Source: Gemmatimonadota bacterium (GTDB lineage Bacteria > Latescibacterota > UBA2968 > GCA-2709665). From it: a stretch of DNA of 33,687 nt. The stretch is from the NCBI GenBank assembly GCA_002709665.1, contig PAQK01000060.1, positions 71,076 to 104,762 of the forward strand, in the 5' to 3' direction. Numbering within the stretch: the stretch's first letter is position 1; each line of letters opens with the position of its first letter. Under the pieces are notes generated by a model that was not told where the DNA came from, searched no databases, and worked only from the letters and a program-made list of their open reading frames with translations. Below are positions 17,868-26,364 of this stretch, one piece after another. A program made the translations under genes and the position numbers.

Positions 17868-19343
17868 ATGAAACTTGTGAAGAAGTGCCTGGTAGCGGCT
17901 CTGACCGCCCTTAAGGCTGCCCTATCGACGGATACGGCATCGGCCGAAGCGCTCGTGCCTGGAGAAGAACCGGTGGTCGCTGTGCGCACGGCGTCGGTAG
18001 TGGTGGCCGCCTCAGATGCGACCGACCATTTGAAGAAGGCGGCCGATGTGGTTTGTCCCGGGCTGAATGACCAGGTGGTTATCAACGCGGCCATAGCGGA
18101 TCTACCGGAGAACGGTGGGCGCGTGCATCTGACTGGTGGCACCTACAGTATCGGCGCATTGCCCGGAACGTATGGCGGTGTCACGATCGCACGCAGCAAC
18201 GTCCTGCTGACTGGAGAAGGGAGCGCCACCCGCCTGCATCTACAGGACGGGCTGACCGACATAAATGTGATTTGGATCCAAGGTGACCTGCGCGACGTTA
18301 CGGTGAGGGACCTGTATATCAATGGCAACGGTAAGAACCAGGTGCCGTGGGTTCGGGAGCGCGCCCAATGGAACGGAGGCAACGGCATCAAGATCATCAA
18401 CCTAGAGGGAGGAAGGGACTCGGCAGGGATCTACGACCCGACACCTCGCAATGTGAAGGTGATCGACTGCCACATCGAGAACTGCCAACTTATGGCCGTC
18501 ATGGCGCACGGCACGGCCGTCGAGGTCCTGAACTGCTACTTTTCAGGGGATTTCGGCAGCCATTGTGTGGAGATCCTCGGCCATTCCGGCCGCATTGAGG
18601 GCTGCACCCTGCGGGTGAAGGACGGTGACAGTGTCAGTTTCGGTTTTTCGACTGACCGGTCCTGCTATTACCACATTATCAACAACAAGATCCTGGTCGA
18701 GGTTGGGGGAACGATCAAGAGTCATCCCATCAACGTCTGGCCCCCCAAGCAGCCAGGGCGCGAGCTCACGACGGATCGGGAGTTCTACGGCGTCATCTCC
18801 GGAAATATCCTGATCAACCGCGGCAAGACGGGCTATGTCCGGTTGGACGGATATATGGACGTCGTGCACAGTAACATCTTTCGCGGCGTCCCGGTGGTGA
18901 TCGGCGATCCGAACGGCGGCATGGGGGTAACCTTCGAGCACAATCTGTTGATCAACACCTCACTGGAGATCAACAGTCCCCACCGTTCCGAGGAAAGCCG
19001 CATCCTGATTAACGGCAATCAGTTCTTCAACTCCAGTGTCACACACACGGATGGGATCGTTGTCTGGGGTACAAATCCCGGTTACCCGACCGAAAATGCC
19101 GGAACAGCCGTCATTGCTGCGGACCAGGCCGAAACTGTGGTGGAACACGGCCTGGTGGCCGTTCCCGCCTCCGTGCAGATCACGCCCGCGAACAGTATGG
19201 GAGCGGCGACCCGGTTCTGGGTGGACGATCTGACGGAGCGGCAGTTCGTTATTCGAGTAGACGCACCGCCTGGTGAACCCACCGGGGTTTTTCATTGGCG
19301 GGCGATTACCACAGGTGAACAGACGATTGGGGCCACGCCCTGA
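17868..19343 (+). CDS. Exported right-handed parallel beta-helix protein
   Basis: The start at 17868 follows AAGGAGG and AAGGAA and gives 491 aa with an N-terminal signal-like segment, MKLVKKCLVAALTALKAAL, ending about residue 26 (TASA). After a short linker, DQVVINAAIADLPENGGRVH and LTGGTYSIG form the typical entry of a pectate-lyase-3-type helix. Repeating short strands with Asn/Cys ladders follow (DLYINGNG, VIDCHIENCQL, VLNCYFSGDFG, NKILVEVGG, GNILINRG). The last ~90 residues, with QAETVVEHGLVAVPASV and FHWRAITTG, look like a small beta-sandwich appendage. The fold is common in polysaccharide lyases, hydrolases and epimerases, but no lyase catalytic triad could be assigned. The phosphotriesterase-like gene starts 42 bp after it, so the two may be co-transcribed. 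Confidence 0.82.
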   Translation: MKLVKKCLVAALTALKAALSTDTASAEALVPGEEPVVAVRTASVVVAASDATDHLKKAADVVCPGLNDQVVINAAIADLPENGGRVHLTGGTYSIGALPGTYGGVTIARSNVLLTGEGSATRLHLQDGLTDINVIWIQGDLRDVTVRDLYINGNGKNQVPWVRERAQWNGGNGIKIINLEGGRDSAGIYDPTPRNVKVIDCHIENCQLMAVMAHGTAVEVLNCYFSGDFGSHCVEILGHSGRIEGCTLRVKDGDSVSFGFSTDRSCYYHIINNKILVEVGGTIKSHPINVWPPKQPGRELTTDREFYGVISGNILINRGKTGYVRLDGYMDVVHSNIFRGVPVVIGDPNGGMGVTFEHNLLINTSLEINSPHRSEESRILINGNQFFNSSVTHTDGIVVWGTNPGYPTENAGTAVIAADQAETVVEHGLVAVPASVQITPANSMGAATRFWVDDLTERQFVIRVDAPPGEPTGVFHWRAITTGEQTIGATP

Positions 19344-19385
19344 TCGAAAGTTCTTTATTTGGAAACCCTACAGGAGGCTAGTTCT

Positions 19386-20300
19386 ATGCGAGTCATGACC
19401 GTGACGGGGCCGATCGAAGGAGAGCAATTAGGCATCACGCTGCCCCACGAGCACATCATCGTAGACCTGCGGCACAGCCTCTCCGGCTTCGACGCGATTC
19501 TGAACGACGTCGACATTGCCATCGATGAGGTGCGGACATTCCACCAAGCCGGCGGGCGTTCGATCGTCGAAGTCAGCAATGGCCCGATGGGACGAGACGC
19601 ACAGGCGCTGCGACGTATCTCCGAGGAGACCGGCGTTCACATTGTTGCGGCAACGGGCTTCCACACCGAGAACTACTTCCCGCGTTATGTGTACGAGTTC
19701 AGCACGAACCGGCTGGCGGATCTGCTCGTCGATGAGCTGACCAACGGCATCGACGGCACAGACATCTGCGCGGGGATCATTGCTGAGATCGGAACCCAAC
19801 GGGACCACATCACGCCTGCCGAGGAGCGGGCGTTTCGTGCGGCTGCCAGGGCAAACCGAAGGACCGGAGCGGCGATCTACACTCACACCTACCTCGAGCA
19901 GCTCATTCCGGATCAGCTGGAGATCCTGACGGACGAAGGGGTAGATCCAGGCCGGATCATCATCGGCCACCTGGGGGACCAGCGCAATTTCGACCGACTT
20001 AGATCCGTCGCCGCCGCTGGAGTGTATCTGGGCATCGATCACATCGGCGCGACGGTTCACCAGAGCGACCAACAGCGGGCTAAGACCGTCGCCACGCTAG
20101 TGGCCGAGGGTTTCCTTTCCCAAATTCTGTTGTCGCACGACATCTGCATGAAGTCGAGCCTGCATTGGCACGGCGGCACCGGCTACGATTACCTCCTCAC
20201 ACAATTCGTCTCCCTGCTACAGTCCGAAGGCCTGACCGAAACCGAAGTCAATACCTTGCTCGTCGAGAATCCCCGACGCGCGCTGGCTTTCGACGTGTGA
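19386..20300 (+). CDS. Phosphotriesterase-family metal-dependent hydrolase
   Basis: The start at 19386, with AGGAGG upstream, gives 304 aa. The amidohydrolase-type binuclear site is complete: HEH at 21-23, the bridging ligand in GIIAEIG (E134), H167 (YTHTY), H195 (GHLGD) and D252 (SHD). The bridge is Glu rather than the carboxylated Lys of true phosphotriesterase, as known for the PHP subgroup, whose members act on lactones or unknown esters rather than organophosphates. Substrate is therefore open; lactonase activity is a reasonable guess. It follows the exported beta-helix gene closely. A candidate terminator lies about 280 bp downstream, with no gene between. Confidence 0.9.
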   Translation: MRVMTVTGPIEGEQLGITLPHEHIIVDLRHSLSGFDAILNDVDIAIDEVRTFHQAGGRSIVEVSNGPMGRDAQALRRISEETGVHIVAATGFHTENYFPRYVYEFSTNRLADLLVDELTNGIDGTDICAGIIAEIGTQRDHITPAEERAFRAAARANRRTGAAIYTHTYLEQLIPDQLEILTDEGVDPGRIIIGHLGDQRNFDRLRSVAAAGVYLGIDHIGATVHQSDQQRAKTVATLVAEGFLSQILLSHDICMKSSLHWHGGTGYDYLLTQFVSLLQSEGLTETEVNTLLVENPRRALAFDV

Positions 20301-20951
20301 CCGGCTACTATCGGGATCGCGACCATGCCGCCGACCAGCTTTCTCGATGCGGAAAATAGTTGGAAGAGATGCTGACGACGTATTACATGGCGGTGATCGT
20401 GCCATACAAGGGAAGTAGATCGCCGATGCAGTCTGCCAAGCTGCTGGCAATCGAGGTGGCGTTTGCCGACAGGAGGGATATCGTGGCCATCTGCGTGCAT
20501 TAGGGGCGCAGAGGTTTTCACGTGGCATTTCCGGTCCCGACGGTTTGGCTGAAGAGCAGAGAAGATCTGAAGGATGCAGGCGGCACCATCACGGTGTCGC
20601 CTTTCTCTTGTTTCTGTGTGTGCTGAATTTTAGCAGCAACACACTCCTGCGCTGTTCTGGACGTGCTTGTTCCGGTGAAAAAAGTTATTGGATACTGGCT
20701 GTCAGTAATCTCAAGGCACACAACCCTTCAATCCGACCAAACCGATTCCTCAACCTGTAATCCTAGTTCTTGCATTTGGGTTCTCCGGTTGCGTTCATGC
20801 TTACGAGCATCGGCAGGGGGCGAGACGATGCGGCTGGATCAGAAGTCCCTGATGACTCTAAAGTCAAGCTGGGTGGCGATCCCCCGGGAAACATGCGTTG
20901 GCTGGCAAGGGTAGCCTTCAAACACATACCTCACACCGACAGAGGGCAGAA
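20301..20951 (+). other. Long non-coding gap between phosphotriesterase and PhyH genes
   Basis: No supportable gene is seen in 651 bp. Short open frames on both strands show no ribosome sites or known motifs. The only clear structure is the hairpin at 20579-20601. The region may hold decayed coding sequence (an open run near 20340-20500 looks faintly protein-like), but no homology is recognisable. Confidence 0.5.
20579..20612 (+). terminator. Candidate rho-independent terminator
   Basis: GGCGGCACC (20579-20587) pairs with GGTGTCGCC (20593-20601) around a five-base loop, with one G-T wobble. It is followed by the T-rich TTTCTCTTGTTT. It lies about 280 bp after the phosphotriesterase stop, so it may end a longer transcript or belong to a lost gene. 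Confidence 0.65.
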
Positions 20952-22022
20952 ATGGATCGGAGTAAGAAAACTCTGCATCAGGTAGAACTTCTCACCGAAG
21001 CGCAGATCGTAGCTTTCAGAAGAGATGGCATGCTCGTCCTTCCGGGCGTCCTCGACGCGGACCTGTGCCGGCAGGCGAGGGAACAGATGTGGTCCCTTAT
21101 AGCTGAACATCGGCCCAGTATGCGACGCAACGATCCTTCTACCTGGGTTCCATTTACAGAAGAAGAGACAAAGCGGTACCAACGTCCGGAAGGTGGAGGG
21201 GATCCATATTTTTCCGGCCGAGGTCACAGGTTCTATATCAGGAATGGTGCTGAGGATCTGTTGCTCGACACCGCGCCCAGAGCACTATGGCCAGTGGCTG
21301 AGCAGCTGCTGGGAGAAGGAGAGGTGGTTTGGCCGGCGGGCATTCACGAGGACGGCTCGACAACAGGTCCATGTCTGATGACCGAGGACAATGTGGCGGG
21401 GATGGGGACTCACCTGGGACCTGAAGCCGAGACGTGGACAGGTAAATCCACTGGTAAGACAGAGCAGCTGAGTCTTCCAAAGACAGGACCCGTCTGGATG
21501 ACTGGACAAGGGACCCGTGGTCTCTACTGCACCCTTCCGAACAGCCCACCACACGTCGAGAACTATCGGAGCGCTCATTCCGAAGCGTTGTATGACACGT
21601 TCTGGCGACTGCAGATCGCGGTCTACATCGATGATCTCCCAGCGAATGGAGGCGGCCTGACGCTGTGGCCGGGCAGCCACCAGCGCATTTGGGACTACTG
21701 GGAGGCTGTTCACCGTGATGCGCCTCCGCCCTCCCGGCCCGAGGGTGTACCCAGGTGGGACGGTTACACCATACCGCCGCTGCCAGATATTAAGGCGGAT
21801 ACCGAACCTGTGGAGACAGATGGACCCGTTGGTTCGGTGGTACTCTGGCACGCGGGGACCCTACATGTCGCCGGACAGAATGCACTCAGCGACGTGATTC
21901 GCCAGGCGACGATCAATACATTTGTCAAGACACCGGAGTCGGTCTCGGACGAGGTGGTGCGACGTGATCCCAGCGGCAATCTTTGGCGTGACTGGTCTGA
22001 GGAGGTGAGATCAATCACTTAA
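20952..22022 (+). CDS. Phytanoyl-CoA dioxygenase (PhyH) family protein
   Basis: The start at 20952 follows AGAGGG and gives 356 aa. An N-terminal PhyH opening (LTEAQIVAFRRDGMLVLPGVL, about 14-34) is followed by a double-stranded beta-helix. Candidate Fe(II) ligands are H132 and D134 (GIHEDGS), with H300 or H305 (LWHAGTLHVAG) as the distal His. An Arg for 2-oxoglutarate lies in IRQATINTF. GGGLTLWPGSH near residue 233 is the standard turn before the last strands. Such enzymes hydroxylate or otherwise oxidise small molecules using O2 and 2-oxoglutarate, and they are strongly expanded in some uncultivated marine phyla. Substrate unknown. It precedes a truncated aldolase gene by 89 bp on the same strand. 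Confidence 0.85.
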   Translation: MDRSKKTLHQVELLTEAQIVAFRRDGMLVLPGVLDADLCRQAREQMWSLIAEHRPSMRRNDPSTWVPFTEEETKRYQRPEGGGDPYFSGRGHRFYIRNGAEDLLLDTAPRALWPVAEQLLGEGEVVWPAGIHEDGSTTGPCLMTEDNVAGMGTHLGPEAETWTGKSTGKTEQLSLPKTGPVWMTGQGTRGLYCTLPNSPPHVENYRSAHSEALYDTFWRLQIAVYIDDLPANGGGLTLWPGSHQRIWDYWEAVHRDAPPPSRPEGVPRWDGYTIPPLPDIKADTEPVETDGPVGSVVLWHAGTLHVAGQNALSDVIRQATINTFVKTPESVSDEVVRRDPSGNLWRDWSEEVRSIT

Positions 22023-22111
22023 GTGAGGATTTGTTCCCAGAACCAATTGTAGAAAGGGTTGTGGATGGTGTTAGAAGCCAAAATCCTGATAGGCAGAAAC
22101 GGAGATCGCAG

Positions 22112-22642
22112 ATGATTGAGAACAGCATACTGAGGGTGAATAACGAAGGGAAGAAGGCGCTCGTTTTCAACCTAGCCTTTCCATCCCTGCACCTCGTCGA
22201 GATGGCAGCCCACGTGGGCTTCGAAGCGATCAATATCGATGGCGAGCATGTCTACTTCAATGAACATGATGTCGACGACATCTGCCGTGTGGCCAATGGC
22301 TACGATATGAGCGTAACCGCCCGTGTGCCCGATTCTGCGGCTTATCAGATCAACCTGTACCTGGATCGGGGCGTGCAGGGCATCACGGGTCTTCACATCA
22401 ACAGTCCTGAAGAAGCACAGGACCTCGCCGACGCTTGTCTATTCCCGCCACACGGGAATCGCTCCTGGGGAGAGGGGCGAGGGACAGAGTTCGACGACGA
22501 CCGGGTGCTGAACGAAAGATACGGTGGCAAGCTTGCATTTGCGAAGTGGTCGAACCAAAATATGCTCGTTTGGACGCAGATGGAGTCGAAGGAGGCCTGG
22601 GGATGCAGCAGCCGATATCCCGGAGCCGGTATCCTTTCTTGA
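22112..22642 (+). pseudogene. Truncated HpcH/HpaI aldolase family gene
   Basis: The ATG at 22112 has GGAG upstream and gives 176 aa, versus about 250 in the family. The N-terminal two-thirds is normal: FNLAFPSLHLVEMAAHVGFEA, IDGEHVYF, VTARVPD with the substrate-binding Arg, GITGLHINSPEEAQ and FPPHGNRS. It reaches the metal-binding Glu of QMESKEA. The next residues are unrelated, and the frame ends at TGA 22640-22642. The following bases read on in other frames (NYATVVNSIEELIEQCS near 22670-22715), suggesting a deletion that joined two coding pieces. The usual second metal ligand and the C-terminal swap helix are missing. Intact members cleave 4-hydroxy-2-oxo acids to pyruvate and an aldehyde. 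This product is probably inactive. Confidence 0.75.
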
Positions 22643-22785
22643 GTCGTATCAGCCCAATGGGGACCTAATTATGCTACTGTTGTCAACAGTATCGAAGAAC
22701 TGATCGAGCAATGCTCGCTGATGTTCACTTTATCGAAATGGAATAGATGATCCAGGACAGCAAGAGAACTACCAAGGGAGGAGCG

Positions 22786-23694
22786 ATGAGTACGTTTCCA
22801 TTGCAGTACACGACGGCGAGTGCTGAGGGGCAGATGGGCTTCCATTTGCCGAAGCCTGTGCCGCACGAAGAAAATCCGGTTTTGGCGGCAACAGACGATC
22901 AGGAATTCGCCGGACAGCAAGCGACTTACATTTCCGTGTTACCCACGACCGGAATCCTGGAAAACCCAATCGACGCGTTCTACGCGTACGTGGCTACGCA
23001 CGACGGGTCGGAGATCTGGTTGGCGACGGCCCCCCATCCATTGGGTCCGTGGAAATGGCAGCACGTCGCACTGGAACTCTCGGCAACTTCGTACAGGAAT
23101 CACATCTCGTCTCCCTCCGTGGTGCTCCACGGGGGGGAGGTCTATATGTACTTCCACGGGGTGCACGAATCGGGTTCGCAGCCAACCGCACTTGCTACGT
23201 CGAAGGATGGCCTGCATTTCGAACAGCGTATCTTCCCCATTATCGGCACGCACCCAAATCGGAGAAACCACTGGTACGGTCAAAGCGTGAGCTATGTCCG
23301 CGTGGTGAAGGACGGTCCGATGTTCATCGGGACTTTCCAGGGAAACGGGCGCGGATATAACGAACAGGCGAACGGCGTGACTACGGTATCGGGACTGGCG
23401 ATGAGTGAGGATGGAATTCACTGGCGCTTGTCGAAACGGCCGTTGCTTGGGAACAAGCCAGGAAGCCGGGGACCGTTCGCGTCGGTTCTCGTTCGATTGT
23501 GGGGCCGATGGTTGATGCTGTTCAACGAAGACGGTGGGCTCTCGGGCGCAGTATCGGAAGGATCGGATGTGGCCGGACCTTACGAGCACATCGGTCAGGT
23601 TATCGAAACCGCGCACTGGCCCTTTCCCCTGTTCCACGAGGGCAAACTCTATCTGCTTTGCGCTGGGATCAATGCATTTGTAGTGGAGTGGTAA
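22786..23694 (+). CDS. GH43-like five-bladed beta-propeller protein
   Basis: The start at 22786, behind GGGAGGAG, gives 302 aa. The sequence shows propeller-style repeats: FYAYVATHDGSEIWLATAPHPLGPW, a block with ISSPSVVLHGGEVYMYFHG, ALATSKDGLHFE, AMSEDGIHW, and VAGPYEHIG near the end. This matches glycosyl hydrolase family 43/62/68-like folds, where blades carry acidic catalytic residues. The first-blade catalytic Asp motif is not clear, so it may be a non-canonical or non-hydrolytic propeller. No signal peptide is seen. It is followed on the same strand by two uncharacterised genes and a broken sulfatase, which together suggest a cytoplasmic saccharide-handling cluster (inference). Confidence 0.72.
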   Translation: MSTFPLQYTTASAEGQMGFHLPKPVPHEENPVLAATDDQEFAGQQATYISVLPTTGILENPIDAFYAYVATHDGSEIWLATAPHPLGPWKWQHVALELSATSYRNHISSPSVVLHGGEVYMYFHGVHESGSQPTALATSKDGLHFEQRIFPIIGTHPNRRNHWYGQSVSYVRVVKDGPMFIGTFQGNGRGYNEQANGVTTVSGLAMSEDGIHWRLSKRPLLGNKPGSRGPFASVLVRLWGRWLMLFNEDGGLSGAVSEGSDVAGPYEHIGQVIETAHWPFPLFHEGKLYLLCAGINAFVVEW

Positions 23695-23775
23695 AGCCCT
23701 GTTCCGCATCGCCTGTAAATTCGTGATGTGGTCAAGAAGAACAGCATTCAGCCTAAACAATCTGGGAGAGATATC

Positions 23776-24435
23776 GTGAACCGGAGATTGCTGCGGACAA
23801 CCTACCACGTTGAGATCGAAGAGGTCACTTTTACACACGGCCTGCCGGCCTGGATGACAGAGGGTTTGACCGGATCGTCCACGGGAACAACACACAACTA
23901 TACAGCCCCCTACGGGAGTCACTACGCAATGAATGCCAAAGGAAGTGTCGGAAATTGGGCAACCTTGAGAGGAACCCCGTTCAGCACCTCGGTAGTAAAG
24001 ATCCTGGAGTTGGAGGCGATCGGAATTACCTTGGCAGGACCGGCAGAGATCACTCTTGGTTTTGCTGAACCTTCGGACATTTCAACCGGCATCCGATTGG
24101 AGGCCGTCCCAGCCGACCTGGGCGTTGCTCACGCTGGACGCGTCCGTCTGGTTCAGCAGGTTGGCAACGAAGTGGGAGAAACCACTCTTTTCTCCGAAGG
24201 CAAAGACAAACACCTGTCGGACAGTGCGACGTCTATGGAGGATCTCGATATTGCCGTCATCGTCGACAGTGAAGCCAAAACGTCGCAGGCCCACCTGGGG
24301 TATTCGTACGTGTCATGCGGACCTGAGGGTTTTCCCGTTGATCAAGTGTTGGCTCCAACTCTGAAGGCAAACCTGTTGGCGGACGGTGAGGCGACTGTGA
24401 AGGTGCGAAAGGTGAGGATCGGGACGTATACCTGA
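23776..24435 (+). CDS. Uncharacterised protein in the saccharide cluster
   Basis: The best start is GTG at 23776, with GGGAGAG six bases upstream; an in-frame GTG at 23728 lacks a ribosome site. The product is 219 aa. I do not recognise the family. It is rich in short beta-strand-like segments and Gly/Thr turns (GTTHNYTAPYGSHYAMNAKG, LELEAIGITLAGPAEITLGF, KANLLADGEATVKVRKVRIG). It has no signal peptide, membrane segment or Cys cluster, so a beta-sandwich of the carbohydrate-binding or concanavalin type is plausible but unproven. It lies 81 bp after the GH43-like gene and 75 bp before the 604-aa gene on the same strand, so it is probably part of that transcript. Confidence 0.7.
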   Translation: MNRRLLRTTYHVEIEEVTFTHGLPAWMTEGLTGSSTGTTHNYTAPYGSHYAMNAKGSVGNWATLRGTPFSTSVVKILELEAIGITLAGPAEITLGFAEPSDISTGIRLEAVPADLGVAHAGRVRLVQQVGNEVGETTLFSEGKDKHLSDSATSMEDLDIAVIVDSEAKTSQAHLGYSYVSCGPEGFPVDQVLAPTLKANLLADGEATVKVRKVRIGTYT

Positions 24436-24510
24436 CATCCGAGTTTTAAAAAGCAGGTTGCGGGAGTGACCCGTTGTGTGTGAGTCTGAACGGAGTAACG
24501 GGAGATCGGA

Positions 24511-26325
24511 ATGGTAGAGCTTGTCTTTGAAGGTCGCCAGACACCCCCTAATTGGGCGGTGCAACAGCGTGAGCTGATTGCAGAAATGGCGCGAGCCGCC
24601 ATTCCCTTCGTGTTCCACAGTACGCAACCCGATGGTTCCCTACGGTGGCGTTCCAGGTGGACCAGTATGGATGGTACGGACAATGCCTACGAGGCGTTTC
24701 TGTCGTTTTCAATGTTTTCTCTGTTGGGCGGCGGTAACGAGATACTACGGGTCGCTCAGAAAGAATACGACGCGATTACCCGGCAGTTTGAGGGCTACGG
24801 AACAGTAGAACGCGAATTCGTGACCGGGTTCGACTGGTTTCACCATAGTGAGAGCTACACCTATATATACTACCTAGCAATGGCCGACCCTACCCATCAG
24901 GTGAACCGCAAACGTGCTCAGGATTATGCTGCGATGTACATTGGGGAGGACCCACTTGCACCCAACTGGGACTCAGAGCGTCGAATGCTTCGTTCCCCGC
25001 TCAATGGAAGCAAGGGATCGCGGTTTCAGACTTACGAGCTGGACTGGAACTACCACCGCCCCATCCTTTCGGATTACCTTGCGCCGTACGAGGATCTGCC
25101 AGGCGCCGACAGTTCGGATCCGCTTTTCAAGGTGGACTGGACAGATGACACGGTCTTCGAGCGGATACTGGATCAGATCAACGAGCGGATGCTGTCCGGC
25201 GACGTTCCCCTCAACCTGAGCGCAACGAGCCTGGTTACCCATGCGTACATTCACACGGGTGAAGAGAAATACCGCGAATGGGTGCTTGGCTACCTGCAGG
25301 CCTGGATAGATCGGCGAGACGCCAACGGTGGGATCGTCCCGGACAATGTGGGTCCCACAGGACGTATCGGAGAGTTGATCGACGGCAAGTGGTGGGGTGG
25401 ATATTACGGCTGGCGCTGGCCACACGGTGCGCGCAATATTGTGGAGCCGTCTCTGGTGGCAGGCAGCTGTGCAGTTCTGATGACGGGAGATTTTTCGTGG
25501 TTAGACCTGTGTCGTTCGCAGATGGATCGGTTGTGGGAATTACGCCGGGAGGATGATGGCGTGATGAAGGTTCCCGCCAGGCACGGGGATCAGGGTTGGT
25601 TCGACTTCCGGCCGCCTGACCCCTATCTCTATATCCACCTGTGGTATCTCAGCCAGAACGGCGAGGACCGTGAGCGCCTGGATGAGCGGTTTCCGAACCG
25701 GTCAGGATTTAAGGAATTGCCGCAGGACTGGGGCGCATCCAAGGCCGGGATCTGCCGGCCAACGCCGTGGCTCATGTTCGTAGATGGCGAGCACCCAGCG
25801 TACCCCGAGCAGGTGATAGATTCGACCCGTGGCTGTATGGTCCAGGCGCTGGATCGTTTGGATCGTGACGAGACCGATCCAGAAACCCGCGAGTGCTACC
25901 ACTTCCAAAATCTCAACCCCGTTGTGCCCGAGGCTCTGGTGCAAATGACGATGGGCACTCCTTCGGCCATCTACAATGGTGGTCTGTTACAGTCGCACGT
26001 GCGGTTTTTCGATCCCCTGCGTCGTCGAGCAGGGCTGCCGGAGCACGTGGCGGCCCTGGTTGAAGGTGTATCGGCAGACCGTGTCAATCTGGCTCTGGTA
26101 AACACAGATTTGCTGGAGGAGCGGGCTGTAATCCTGCAGGCCGGGAGTTTTGCCGAGCACGCATTCACAGAAGTGCAGCAGGTCGGGGAAGACGACACCC
26201 AGCAGATGACCACGAACGGCAAGCACCTGAAAGTGCGCCTGACGCCAGGAGCCCACGCGAGCCTACGAATCGGTATCAGACGTTTCACAAACCAGCCAAC
26301 GTATGCATTTCCTTCTTTTACCTGA
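24511..26325 (+). CDS. Putative (alpha/alpha)-barrel glycosidase-like protein
   Basis: This 604-aa protein starts at an ATG with GGGAG upstream. It is not a named family to me. Features suggest a six-hairpin, (alpha/alpha)6-type enzyme: helical segments rich in Trp, Asp and aromatic residues, including TDNAYEAFLSFSMFSLLGG, GFDWFHHSESYTYIYYLAMAD and NLSATSLVTHAYIHTGEEKY. WWGGYYGWRWPHGARN gives a strongly aromatic groove, and the helical core is followed by a C-terminal beta domain from about residue 500 (VNLALVNTDLL to LRIGIRRF). No signal peptide is visible. It is flanked by a GH43-like and a sulfatase gene, so processing of sulfated or modified sugars is a reasonable inference. Catalytic residues cannot be named. 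Confidence 0.75.
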   Translation: MVELVFEGRQTPPNWAVQQRELIAEMARAAIPFVFHSTQPDGSLRWRSRWTSMDGTDNAYEAFLSFSMFSLLGGGNEILRVAQKEYDAITRQFEGYGTVEREFVTGFDWFHHSESYTYIYYLAMADPTHQVNRKRAQDYAAMYIGEDPLAPNWDSERRMLRSPLNGSKGSRFQTYELDWNYHRPILSDYLAPYEDLPGADSSDPLFKVDWTDDTVFERILDQINERMLSGDVPLNLSATSLVTHAYIHTGEEKYREWVLGYLQAWIDRRDANGGIVPDNVGPTGRIGELIDGKWWGGYYGWRWPHGARNIVEPSLVAGSCAVLMTGDFSWLDLCRSQMDRLWELRREDDGVMKVPARHGDQGWFDFRPPDPYLYIHLWYLSQNGEDRERLDERFPNRSGFKELPQDWGASKAGICRPTPWLMFVDGEHPAYPEQVIDSTRGCMVQALDRLDRDETDPETRECYHFQNLNPVVPEALVQMTMGTPSAIYNGGLLQSHVRFFDPLRRRAGLPEHVAALVEGVSADRVNLALVNTDLLEERAVILQAGSFAEHAFTEVQQVGEDDTQQMTTNGKHLKVRLTPGAHASLRIGIRRFTNQPTYAFPSFT

Positions 26326-26364
26326 GTCGCCGTCGACAATCTGGCACGCGGAGCTGGAGGTGAT

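Noticed and set aside
19428-20072. 214-codon minus-strand frame opposite the phosphotriesterase gene
   Set aside because: It is a shadow of the real gene, produced by GC-rich codon use.
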